Assembly: GCF_001655615.1 (NCBI RefSeq)
Contig: NZ_CP011567.1
Location: 558,001-622,000, forward strand
Length of the DNA stretch: 64,000 nt
From: Pseudomonas sp. GR 6-02
GTDB lineage: Bacteria > Pseudomonadota > Gammaproteobacteria > Pseudomonadales > Pseudomonadaceae
Reading direction: 5' to 3'
The notes under the pieces were generated by a model, which was not told the DNA's origin, searched no databases, and saw nothing but the letters and a program-made list of their open reading frames with translations. A program made the position numbers and the translations under genes. Positions 7,580-14,376 of this stretch are shown piece after piece. Every line of letters begins with the position of its first letter. Position 1 is the first letter of the stretch.

Positions 7580-8334
7580 TGGGTATCGACCGGTTTAGAG
7601 AGTATTTCAAAGACTATCAGGGCAGCTACGTTCTGATAGGCGGGGTGGCAGCCTCGATAACCATGGAGGATCTGGGTGAGCGATTTCGACCCACCAAGGA
7701 TCTGGATGTCGTACTGGTCGTTGAGGCTCTCAATCGTGAGTTCGTAGGTCAGTTCTGGAAGTTCATCAAGGACGGCGGATATGCCATTCGCCAAAATGGA
7801 GACAGAGAAGGGGGCTCCCCTGTTTTCTATCGCTTCCAGAATCCCGAGGACAAATCCTTTCCAGTTCAGATCGAGCTTTTTTCTCGTCTCCCAGATGGCC
7901 TGGAACACGAAGAAGCGGCCCGAATGACCAGAATCCCCGTAGAAGAGCAAGCCGCAAGTCTTTCTGCGATCATCCTTGATGATGAGTATTACAACTTTCT
8001 CCTGGCCGGCGTCGATCACACCCAGGAAATCAGTCACATTGGGGCCGACAGGCTCGTTCCGCTCAAAGCCCATGCCTGGCTTAACAAGAAGGCGCAGATC
8101 CAGAACGGCGTGCAAGTGGACAGTCGCGATATCAAGAAGCACTTCAGAGATGTGATCTTGCTTTCTGTCGGTCTTACGGAAGGAATGACCGAACTCCCTG
8201 AACGAATGGCTCTCGATTTGACGTCATTTCTCAGCCAAGTGCCCGCTGAGCTTGCGTCAAACCCCCAAGGTTACAAAGGGGTGGATGGCGACCGTTTGAT
8301 CAAGACCATTCAAGAAGCCTTCAGCCTCAATTAA
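7573..8334 (+). CDS. AbiEii/MNT-type nucleotidyltransferase, likely toxin
   Basis: 253 residues. The nucleotidyltransferase signature is clear: GGVAAS at about residues 23-28, then RPTKDLDVVL at about 39-48 with the two metal-binding aspartates. A third acidic residue is probable in VQIELFSRL near residue 100. AbiEii toxins transfer nucleotides to tRNA or other targets and stop growth, for example during phage infection. The gene overlaps the upstream winged-helix gene by 7 nt, so the two are co-expressed. No further gene lies in the cassette. An enzyme acting on another substrate is possible, since this superfamily is broad. Confidence 0.75.
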   Translation: MVVGIDRFREYFKDYQGSYVLIGGVAASITMEDLGERFRPTKDLDVVLVVEALNREFVGQFWKFIKDGGYAIRQNGDREGGSPVFYRFQNPEDKSFPVQIELFSRLPDGLEHEEAARMTRIPVEEQAASLSAIILDDEYYNFLLAGVDHTQEISHIGADRLVPLKAHAWLNKKAQIQNGVQVDSRDIKKHFRDVILLSVGLTEGMTELPERMALDLTSFLSQVPAELASNPQGYKGVDGDRLIKTIQEAFSLN

Positions 8335-8345
8335 TTCATTTTTTT

Positions 8346-8376
8346 CGCACGGTATCGTAGGCGCTGATAGCGTGCG
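8346..8376. repeat. Partial palindrome downstream of the toxin, inverted relative of 6371-6397
   Basis: CGCACG and CGTGCG close a 31-bp imperfect palindrome. Its reverse complement matches the region around 6370-6397 at roughly 24 of 30 bases (shared CACGCTATCAG, GCCT, GATA, CGTG). The two therefore bracket the toxin-antitoxin pair as inverted repeats. It may be a second operator, a terminator, or an end of a small mobile cassette. Confidence 0.5.
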
Positions 8377-8455
8377 TAAATCCTGTTATTTGGCTGTTAA
8401 GATGGCTCTGTAATGCCGATTTTGGACGTAAGGTATGTTGGCTGGGCAAGTCTGC

Positions 8456-8491
8456 TCAGTGCGTCAGCTTCCAGCCCAGCGCATCCAAGGC
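8456..8491 (-). pseudogene. Relic of the C-terminus of a small-protein paralogue
   Basis: On the minus strand these bases read ALDALGWKLTH followed by a stop. This matches ALDALGWKLEKAAL at the end of the protein at 5944-6213, with the DNA matching about 25 of 28 bases in inverted orientation. A stop codon lies two codons upstream, so only the tail survives. It abuts the terminator-like repeat at 8498. Confidence 0.6.
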
Positions 8492-8497
8492 TTGCTA

Positions 8498-8523
8498 AAG
8501 ACCAGAAAGCCGCGATCATCGCG
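8498..8523 (+). repeat. Right 26-bp direct repeat flanking the toxin-antitoxin cassette
   Basis: Matches 6213-6238 with two differences (AAGACC, a purine, GAAAGCCGCGATC, a purine, TCGCG). Unlike the left copy it continues into an intact hairpin and T6. The interval between the copies is about 2.26 kb and holds the toxin-antitoxin pair and the relic. Confidence 0.6.
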
Positions 8524-8531
8524 GCTTTTTT
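8506..8531. terminator. Bidirectional terminator between the toxin-antitoxin pair and the TIR operon
   Basis: AAAGCCGCGAT and ATCGCGGCTTT form the stem, with T6 on the plus strand. It starts 7 nt beyond the stop of the TIR gene at 8539, so it probably ends the minus-strand operon too. Confidence 0.8.
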
Positions 8532-8538
8532 GCACCTG

Positions 8539-9024
8539 TCAGTAACCCCGTCGGATGCGGTTTTTGAGCTGGTCGTGGAACAGCTCGGCATTGCGTCTGT
8601 AGGTGCCGTAAAGGGATTCGCTGATCGAATCCAGCGTCATGGAGCGCTTGGTCGCCACTTCTTCACGGTAGGCATCAATGAAAAAATCCAGATCCTTGTC
8701 AGTGCTGAGCTTTGGCCATTTATCGAGGTACAGCGGCAGTTCCGCCGGTTCGGTCTTGAATGAGCAGATCCGCCGGTTGCTGATGGTCGCTTCGCCGATT
8801 TCGAACGGTACCCACCACGAGAGCGCAGTCTTGTCAGAGACCACCGCCATCAGATGCGTGCATGCGGTGATGTTGCGGGTGATGACCCCGGTGATGTCGT
8901 CGGTGGTCTGTGATTCCGGATCCAGCACGTCGAAGTAGGTCTTGATGTTGGCCTGTATCAGACGGCTGTTGATGGCGATCGCGTGGGGGCGATCCACGTG
9001 ACGGTAGCTGATGAATACGGGCAT
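8539..9024 (-). CDS. TIR-domain protein, third gene of the TIR-caspase-TIR operon
   Basis: 161 residues starting MPVFISYRHVDRPHAIAI. The opening strand VFISYRH, the box TYFDVLD, THLMAVVSDKTALS, and WWVPFEIGEA are typical of a TIR fold. The likely catalytic glutamate of NAD-cleaving TIR enzymes is E75 in PFEIGEA. Residues 110-161 form a helical tail. The start codon shares its A with the stop of the caspase gene (TGATG), so translation is coupled. It differs clearly from the first TIR in the operon, so the two may sense different triggers or make different signals. Whether it is an active NADase is inferred only. Confidence 0.82.
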   Translation of the reverse strand: MPVFISYRHVDRPHAIAINSRLIQANIKTYFDVLDPESQTTDDITGVITRNITACTHLMAVVSDKTALSWWVPFEIGEATISNRRICSFKTEPAELPLYLDKWPKLSTDKDLDFFIDAYREEVATKRSMTLDSISESLYGTYRRNAELFHDQLKNRIRRGY

Positions 9025-9983
9025 CAGAAATGTCCTTTGAGGGCGAGTTCGCGGTAATAGGCGCCGAGTGCCGTGAGGCGGCAACCGGTGGAGTTGATGG
9101 CCGCGTAGTACATGTGTTCGGCGTCCACCGGTTCGATCAGGCTGTGGCGGTTGCACTTTTGCAGTTGTTTGAAGATGTGGCCGTGGTCCGGGTCGTACGT
9201 GGCTTCGGTGGGCTCGTAGCTGGGGTCAAGTGCATAGACCGACTGTGCCTCGGGAAACCACTCGGGCAAGCGGCTTAATATTTCTTCCAGAATCAGCGGC
9301 GGGACTTCGCGAAGGGCGATGAATTGCGACACGTTGGTTTTGAACACCGGACGCTGATCCCAGGCGCCCAATGCGTTATCGACGAACGAATACAGGCTGC
9401 CAGGCGTGATCTCGCCCAATACGTTGGCGGCGCCGCCGTGAAGCGCTTGCAGCAGCAGTCCGGTGAACACGCCATGGCCGGACTCCTCCAGGGCGGGTTG
9501 GGCTTTCTTGCAGGCGGTCAATATCGTCATGCCTTCGCCGATGACGCTGGCGCCACCGCGCAGGCCGCGCATCTCGCCCGCGGCGCCAGCTTCGCAGCAA
9601 TCGAGAATGATGACTTTGTTTTTGATCTTGTCGGCAGCGTTCGCCCACTGAAGGATGTCGCTGATGCGAATGCCATCGTTGCTGCAGCGGTAATCCTGTG
9701 GAATTAGCATGCCTTCATCGATACCGCTTTCGAAGTGGCCATGTCCGGCGAAGTACAGCAGTGCCACATTGCAGTCGCCGGAGAACAATTGCTTTATGTT
9801 CTCTTCCAGCATCTGGCGAGTCAGATACTCCTCGGCGGACGTCAGCACCAGGTTTTTGAAGTTGGGCTTACCCGTCGCATGTCGTTCCAGTATCGAGGCC
9901 ATGGCGATGGCGTCATTGTTACAGCCACTGAGCGGCGCGATATGCGAGTAGTGGTTGATACCGATAAACAGTCCCTTGCGCAT
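9024..9983 (-). CDS. Caspase-like (peptidase C14 family) protease, probable effector
   Basis: 319 residues. The start chosen is the ATG at 9983 (MRKGLFIGINHYSH), 2 nt after the stop of the first TIR gene; a longer frame upstream is only that gene in another frame. The caspase-fold marks are GINHY at 8-12, YFAGHGHFESG with the likely catalytic H81, and VIILDCCEAG with the likely catalytic C130. The domain ends near residue 230 after a helix with VFTGLLLQALHGG. The last 90 residues (from EVPPLILEEIL) form a separate domain that may bind the activating signal. No signal peptide. In TIR-caspase defence systems the protease is switched on by a TIR-made nucleotide and degrades cell proteins. Confidence 0.82.
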   Translation of the reverse strand: MRKGLFIGINHYSHIAPLSGCNNDAIAMASILERHATGKPNFKNLVLTSAEEYLTRQMLEENIKQLFSGDCNVALLYFAGHGHFESGIDEGMLIPQDYRCSNDGIRISDILQWANAADKIKNKVIILDCCEAGAAGEMRGLRGGASVIGEGMTILTACKKAQPALEESGHGVFTGLLLQALHGGAANVLGEITPGSLYSFVDNALGAWDQRPVFKTNVSQFIALREVPPLILEEILSRLPEWFPEAQSVYALDPSYEPTEATYDPDHGHIFKQLQKCNRHSLIEPVDAEHMYYAAINSTGCRLTALGAYYRELALKGHF

Positions 9984-9985
9984 GA

Positions 9986-10393
9986 TCACATCGCCGTATG
10001 CAGGCGAATCGCACTGACGATGCTCTTGGTGTTCCACGCGCATTCGGCGTGTGCGGCTTCGCGCACTACGTTGGAAATCCGCTCGGCGCCGAACGGTTTG
10101 ATCGCGATGATCACTTTGCCCATGCGTTTGGCAATCTCGATTTCCTTGTTGATCCACTTGCTGTAGGTCGAATACATCCCGGCCATGATCAGCACTGCCG
10201 AGCACGGGCGGATCTTGTTTTCGATGGCTTCTTCGAGTTGTTTGTCGGTGCGGGCGCCGATGATCGGGTTGTGCGGTGGCACCGAGAAGTTCTTGAAACT
10301 GAAGTCCGGCTGTGCGCCCAGCAGGCGGATCAGATTGTCGTGGGCGTCTGAATAGTTCCACGAGTGGCTGATGAACAAATGATAGGTTTGCAT
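9986..10393 (-). CDS. ThsB-like TIR-domain protein, first gene of the TIR-caspase-TIR operon
   Basis: 135 residues that resemble the Thoeris ThsB / DUF1863 type of TIR domain: HLFISHSWNYSDAHDNL at the start, FKNFSVPPHNPI, then IRPCSAVLIMAGMYSTYSKW, INKEIEIAKRMGKVIIAIKP, and a closing NTKSIVSAI. The likely catalytic glutamate is E84 in INKEIEIA. ThsB proteins sense phage and make cyclic ADP-ribose isomers from NAD+. The stop is 2 nt from the caspase ATG. GAGGG lies 6 nt before the start. A weak promoter (TTGTTT, 16 nt, TACATT) may lie in the upstream 100 bp. Confidence 0.85.
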   Translation of the reverse strand: MQTYHLFISHSWNYSDAHDNLIRLLGAQPDFSFKNFSVPPHNPIIGARTDKQLEEAIENKIRPCSAVLIMAGMYSTYSKWINKEIEIAKRMGKVIIAIKPFGAERISNVVREAAHAECAWNTKSIVSAIRLHTAM

Positions 10394-10579
10394 GGGGTGC
10401 CCTCGGTATCGCCAATGTGCGAAGAGGGTTTTGAATGTATGCAGTTGAATGGCCGAAACAAGGGCTTCGCGGTGAAAGAGAAGTGCCCTTCAAACAGGCG
10501 TGCGGACGCCCTACAGAAATATCTGATGTTTAAGTCGACGGGTTGTTTTGTAGGTTGTTTTGTAGGTGGTTACGAGCGG
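10394..10579. other. Upstream region of the TIR operon
   Basis: A 186-bp stretch without a supported gene. It carries a short tandem repeat, TTGTTTTGTAGG twice at about 10543-10567. The promoter for the TIR-caspase-TIR operon should lie in the part nearest 10394. Confidence 0.4.
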
Positions 10580-10610
10580 CCAGCCGTCCCGTTAATGTCG
10601 GGGCGGCTGG
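10580..10610 (-). terminator. Hairpin after rsgA
   Basis: CCAGCCG (10580-10586) pairs with CGGCTGG (10604-10610), with further CCCG/CGGG pairing inside. It lies 10 nt beyond the rsgA stop. It lacks a good T-run. Confidence 0.5.
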
Positions 10611-10619
10611 AGCGTCTGT

Positions 10620-11651
10620 TTAATAGCTGTTTTCAGGCAAGCTGGCGATGATCGACCGGTAGCTGTTCATCCGTTGCTGCTGCACGCGGCCATCTTCCAG
10701 GGCCTTGAGCAGGGCGCAGCCCGGTTCGCGGTCGTGTTTGCAGTCGCGGAAGCGGCAGGTGCCGAGCAGGTCGTTGAACTCGATGAAGCCGGCTTCGACG
10801 TCGGCACGGCTGACGTGACCCAGGCCGAACTCGCGGATACCCGGAGAGTCGATCAGCTCACCGCCACCGGGGAAGTGGAACAACCGCGCGGTGGTGGTGG
10901 TGTGGGTGCCCTGGCCCGACAGCTCGGACAGCGGGCCGACGCGGGTTTCGACTTCCGGCAACAGGCTGTTGACCAAAGATGATTTGCCGACACCGGACTG
11001 GCCGACGAACACACTGATGTGCCCGTCCAACAGTTTTTGAAGTTGTTCCATGCCGTTGCCGTGGTGCGCCGACACTTCCAGCACCGGGTAGCCCAGCGTG
11101 CGGTAAACCGCCAGCAAGGCATTCAGCGCCGGGGCGTTCTGCTCGTCGATCAGGTCGAATTTGTTCAGCAGCAACAACGGGCGGATACCCGCATGTTCCG
11201 CGGCAACCAGGTAGCGGTCGATCAGGTTGGCATGAGGCTCTGGCAGCGGTGCGAAGACGATGACGATCATGTCGACGTTGGCCGCCACCGGCTTGAGCTG
11301 TCCACGACTGTCCGGGCGGCAGAGCTCGGTTTTGCGCGGCAGTTGCGCCACGATCACGCCGATGCCCTGGTTGCCGGCACGCCATACGACCTGATCACCG
11401 GTCACCAGCGCCGGCAGGTTGGCGCGCAAGTGGCAGCGGAATACCTGGCCGGCCAGCTCGCCATCGAGGGCTTCGACTTCAACCTGTACACCGAAGTGCG
11501 CGATCACCAGGCCCGTCTGTTCCGGACCCAGGTCGCCACCCTCAAGTGCCTCGACAGCCGAGGACTCGCGTTTGGCGGCGCGGGCAGCGCGCTCGCCCTG
11601 AATCTTTTCGATGCGCCAGTTTTGACGACGATTGAGTTGGCGTTTGGCCAT
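10620..11651 (-). CDS. rsgA: Small ribosomal subunit biogenesis GTPase RsgA
   Basis: 343 residues. An N-terminal OB fold leads into a circularly permuted GTPase with the motifs in the order NKFD (G4), [12 protein letters not shown] (G1), DSPGIREF (G3). A zinc-knuckle end follows ([14 protein letters not shown]). The enzyme binds the 30S subunit late in assembly and checks the decoding centre. Length and motif order match the family. It is divergent from orn across 107 bp, the usual Pseudomonas arrangement, and it marks the right border of the accessory block that separates it from motB. Confidence 0.96.
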   Translation of the reverse strand: MAKRQLNRRQNWRIEKIQGERAARAAKRESSAVEALEGGDLGPEQTGLVIAHFGVQVEVEALDGELAGQVFRCHLRANLPALVTGDQVVWRAGNQGIGVIVAQLPRKTELCRPDSRGQLKPVAANVDMIVIVFAPLPEPHANLIDRYLVAAEHAGIRPLLLLNKFDLIDEQNAPALNALLAVYRTLGYPVLEVSAHHGNGMEQLQKLLDGHISVFVGQSGVGKSSLVNSLLPEVETRVGPLSELSGQGTHTTTTARLFHFPGGGELIDSPGIREFGLGHVSRADVEAGFIEFNDLLGTCRFRDCKHDREPGCALLKALEDGRVQQQRMNSYRSIIASLPENSY

Positions 11652-11758
11652 GGGTGTTCCGTATCGAGAATGCAGCGATTAGGTAAAACGGTCGCGAGTT
11701 TAGCACGCCCGGCCGTCTCCCTAGGCTAAACTGCGAACCTACGCCGAGGAGCCGACAT

Positions 11759-12301
11759 ATGCAGAACCCGCAGAACCTGATCTGGATCGACCTGGAAATG
11801 ACCGGGCTGAACCCTGATACCGACGTCATCATCGAGATGGCCACCATCGTCACCGACAGTAATTTGAACACCTTGGCTGAAGGTCCGGTGATCGCCATTC
11901 ATCACAGCGACGAGATCCTCGCCGGCATGGACGAGTGGAATACCCGTCAACACGGCGGCTCCGGACTGACCCAACGGGTTCGCGACAGCCGCATCAGCAT
12001 GGCCGAAGCGGAAGCCCAGACCATCGCCTTCCTGGAGAAATGGGTGCCGAAGGGCAAGTCGCCGATCTGTGGCAACAGCATCTGCCAGGACCGTCGCTTC
12101 CTTTATACCCACATGAAGTCGCTGGAAAGCTATTTCCACTACCGCAACCTCGACGTGTCGACCCTCAAGGAGTTGGCCGCGCGTTGGGCACCGGATGTGC
12201 GCGACAGCTTCAAAAAGGGCAGCACCCACCTGGCCCTGGACGACATCCGCGAATCGATCGCCGAGCTGCAGCACTACCGCAAGAATTTCATCAAGTTCTG
12301 A
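11759..12301 (+). CDS. orn: Oligoribonuclease
   Basis: 180 residues of the DEDDh 3'-5' exonuclease family. Exo motifs are visible: WIDLEMTGL near the start, then RFLYTHM, and [11 protein letters not shown] at the end. Orn degrades RNA dinucleotides including pGpG from cyclic-di-GMP breakdown, and is essential or nearly so in pseudomonads. The start follows a GGAG site within GCCGAGGAGCCGACAT. It is single in its transcription unit and followed by a REPIN. Confidence 0.97.
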   Translation: MQNPQNLIWIDLEMTGLNPDTDVIIEMATIVTDSNLNTLAEGPVIAIHHSDEILAGMDEWNTRQHGGSGLTQRVRDSRISMAEAEAQTIAFLEKWVPKGKSPICGNSICQDRRFLYTHMKSLESYFHYRNLDVSTLKELAARWAPDVRDSFKKGSTHLALDDIRESIAELQHYRKNFIKF

Positions 12302-12320
12302 TTGGGCATAGGGAGGTTTT

Positions 12321-12467
12321 TGTGGCGAGGGAGCTTGTCGGAACGCCGCACCGTCCCGCTCGGCTGCGTAGCAGTCGCAAACCGGTCGGCGCGGTACGCC
12401 TGGAAGAACAGGGTGTCTGGTTTTGGGGCCGCTACGCGACCCAACGGGGGGAAGCCCCCTCGCCACA
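12321..12467. repeat. REP-type inverted repeat pair (REPIN-like)
   Basis: TGTGGCGAGG at 12321-12330 and CCCCCTCGCCACA at its right end are inverted around about 120 bp. The same end sequence brackets 32167-32287 and 40199-40331. The inner sequence here is more divergent, with GCTTGTCGG in place of GCTTGCTCCC. Confidence 0.75.
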
Positions 12468-12543
12468 GGTGTGAATGCTTCGCCCTCTTTTGGTGCTTCG
12501 GTGAAGTGAGTAGACTGCGCGCCTTCTCGTAAGGACCGCCACC

Positions 12544-13155
12544 ATGTTGCTGATGCTCTACCTGATCGCCATTACTGCCGAAGCCATGACTGGCGCCCTG
12601 TCTGCGGGCCGTCGCGGCATGGACTGGTTTGGCGTGGTATTGATTGCATGCGTCACGGCGTTGGGCGGCGGTTCGGTGCGCGACGTGTTGCTTGGCCATT
12701 ACCCGCTGACCTGGGTCAAACACCCGGAATACCTGGTGCTGACGTCGATCGCTGCGATGTTCACCGTCTTCGCTGCGCGCTGGATGCGCCATCTGCGCTC
12801 GCTGTTTCTGGTGCTCGACGCCGCGGGCCTGGTCGCGTTCACCCTGATCGGCTGCATGACCGCCCTGGAAATGGGCCACGGCATGCTGGTGGCCTCGGTC
12901 AGCGGCGTGATCACCGGGGTATTCGGTGGCATTCTGCGGGACATCTTCTGCAACGACATCCCGCTGATCTTCCGCCGCGAACTCTACGCCAGCGTCTCGT
13001 TTGCCGCGGCGTGGTGCTATTTATTCTGTGTCTATCTGCAATTGCCGGGTGAACAGGCGATCCTGATCACGCTATTCGGCGGCTTCCTGCTGCGCTTGCT
13101 GGCGATCCGTTTCCACTGGGAAATGCCCAAGTTCGTTTATAACGACGAAGCCTGA
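12544..13155 (+). CDS. Trimeric intracellular cation (TRIC) channel family membrane protein (UPF0126, YicG-like)
   Basis: 203 residues and about seven membrane helices arranged as two repeats. Each repeat has the signature GG-x-R-D: GGSVRDVLLG near residue 41 and GGILRDIFC near 127. Bacterial members form homotrimeric cation channels of unclear physiology. It lies between orn and queG, convergent with queG, and a REP-like hairpin follows. The start at 12544 is the ATG after GGACCGCCACC. Confidence 0.85.
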   Translation: MLLMLYLIAITAEAMTGALSAGRRGMDWFGVVLIACVTALGGGSVRDVLLGHYPLTWVKHPEYLVLTSIAAMFTVFAARWMRHLRSLFLVLDAAGLVAFTLIGCMTALEMGHGMLVASVSGVITGVFGGILRDIFCNDIPLIFRRELYASVSFAAAWCYLFCVYLQLPGEQAILITLFGGFLLRLLAIRFHWEMPKFVYNDEA

Positions 13156-13170
13156 TTTACACGCAGTCCC

Positions 13171-13253
13171 TGTAGCAGCTGCCGAAGGCTGCGTTCGAGG
13201 CCGAAGGGCTCGCTTCGCAGTCGCGTCGAACGCAGTCTTCGGCAGCTACTACA
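13171..13253. repeat. Inverted repeat at the convergent TRIC/queG end
   Basis: The arms 13171-13198 and 13226-13253 match at 26 of 28 positions. The right arm includes the queG stop codon (13249-13251). It is a REP-like element that may act as a shared terminator. Confidence 0.7.
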
Positions 13254-14313
13254 TAAGCCCGTGTTGTTTTAGCGCCCATTCGACATGCTCGCGCACCAGT
13301 TCCGACGGATAGTCCCGCCGTGCCTTCAACGCTTCCAGCACCGGAATGCTCGACGGCGCATTGCCCAGGCCGACCGCCAGATTGCGCAACCAACGCTCGT
13401 AACCGGCCCGACGCAACGGTGAACCTTCGGTGCTGCTGAGGAATTTTTCTTCGTCCCACATGAACAGTTCGGCCAGTTCGGCGTTGTCCAGGTTGTGCCG
13501 GGGTTTGAAGTCGCTTTCCCCGGAAGGCCGGGCGAAGCGGTTCCATGGGCAGACAATCTGGCAGTCATCGCAACCGAACACCCGATTGCCGATCAGCGGT
13601 CGTAAATCTTCAGGAATCGCGCTTTTCAGTTCAATGGTCAGGTACGAAATGCAGCGACGGGCGTCCAGCACATAGGGGCCGACGAAGGCATTGGTCGGGC
13701 AAATGTCCAGGCAGGCCGTGCAGCGACCGCAGTGCTCGGTGGCGTGGGGTGGGTCCACCGGCAGCGGCAGGTCGATGAACAATTCGCTGAGGAAGAAGTA
13801 ACTGCCGGCCTTGCGATTCAAGACCAGCGTGTTTTTGCCGATCCAGCCCAGGCCAGCCTGTTCGGCGATGGCCTTTTCCAGCACCGGGGCGCTGTCGACG
13901 AAGGCGCGGTAGCCGAACGGGCCGATCACTGCCTGGATTTTTTCCGCCAGTTGTTGCACGCGTTTACGAATTAATTTGTGGTAATCGCGGCCCAAGGCAT
14001 AACGCGAAACGTAGGCTTTTTCCGGTTGGGCCAGCCGTTGCGCCATGTGCGTGTCGCCCGGCAGGTAGTCCATGCGCAGGGAAACCACGCGCAGGGTGCC
14101 CGGCACCAGTTCTTCCGGGTGCGAGCGTTTGCTGCCATGGGCGCCCATGTAGTCCATTTCGCCGTGGTAGCCAGCGGCGAGCCAGCGCTCCAGGTGCTGC
14201 TCATGCTCGGCCAGGTCGAGGCCGCTGATGCCGACTTGCTGAAAGCCCAGCTCGCGGCCCCAGTCCTTGATGGATTGGGCGAGGGCGGGCAGGTCTGTGG
14301 TAATAGCGGGCAT
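13249..14313 (-). CDS. queG: Epoxyqueuosine reductase
   Basis: 354 residues from the ATG at 14313 (MPAITTDLPALAQSIKDWG). A longer frame from 14385 would overlap the nnr start. QueG uses cobalamin and two [4Fe-4S] clusters to reduce epoxyqueuosine in tRNA to queuosine. The N-terminal B12-binding half has GQ-like motifs (ELGFQQVGISGLDLAEH). The ferredoxin-like cluster ligands are CGRCTACLDICPTN near 195 and GCDDCQIVCPWN near 240. A C-terminal HEAT-like repeat segment ends at ALKQHGLM. It diverges from the nnr-tsaE-amiB-mutL-miaA-hfq run. Confidence 0.93.
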   Translation of the reverse strand: MPAITTDLPALAQSIKDWGRELGFQQVGISGLDLAEHEQHLERWLAAGYHGEMDYMGAHGSKRSHPEELVPGTLRVVSLRMDYLPGDTHMAQRLAQPEKAYVSRYALGRDYHKLIRKRVQQLAEKIQAVIGPFGYRAFVDSAPVLEKAIAEQAGLGWIGKNTLVLNRKAGSYFFLSELFIDLPLPVDPPHATEHCGRCTACLDICPTNAFVGPYVLDARRCISYLTIELKSAIPEDLRPLIGNRVFGCDDCQIVCPWNRFARPSGESDFKPRHNLDNAELAELFMWDEEKFLSSTEGSPLRRAGYERWLRNLAVGLGNAPSSIPVLEALKARRDYPSELVREHVEWALKQHGLM

Positions 14314-14376
14314 GAGGCGAGAGAAACCGGAGCTGAGATGCGTATAATTCTGCCAGACATCGGAGCCTGAAGACGC

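Noticed and set aside
10435..10530. Short plus-strand frame upstream of the TIR operon (31 residues)
   Set aside because: No ribosome site and no similarity pattern; more likely the operon promoter region.
12321..12467. CRISPR-like spacing of repeats
   Set aside because: The repeats are inverted pairs scattered singly in the window, not regularly spaced direct repeats; they are REP elements.
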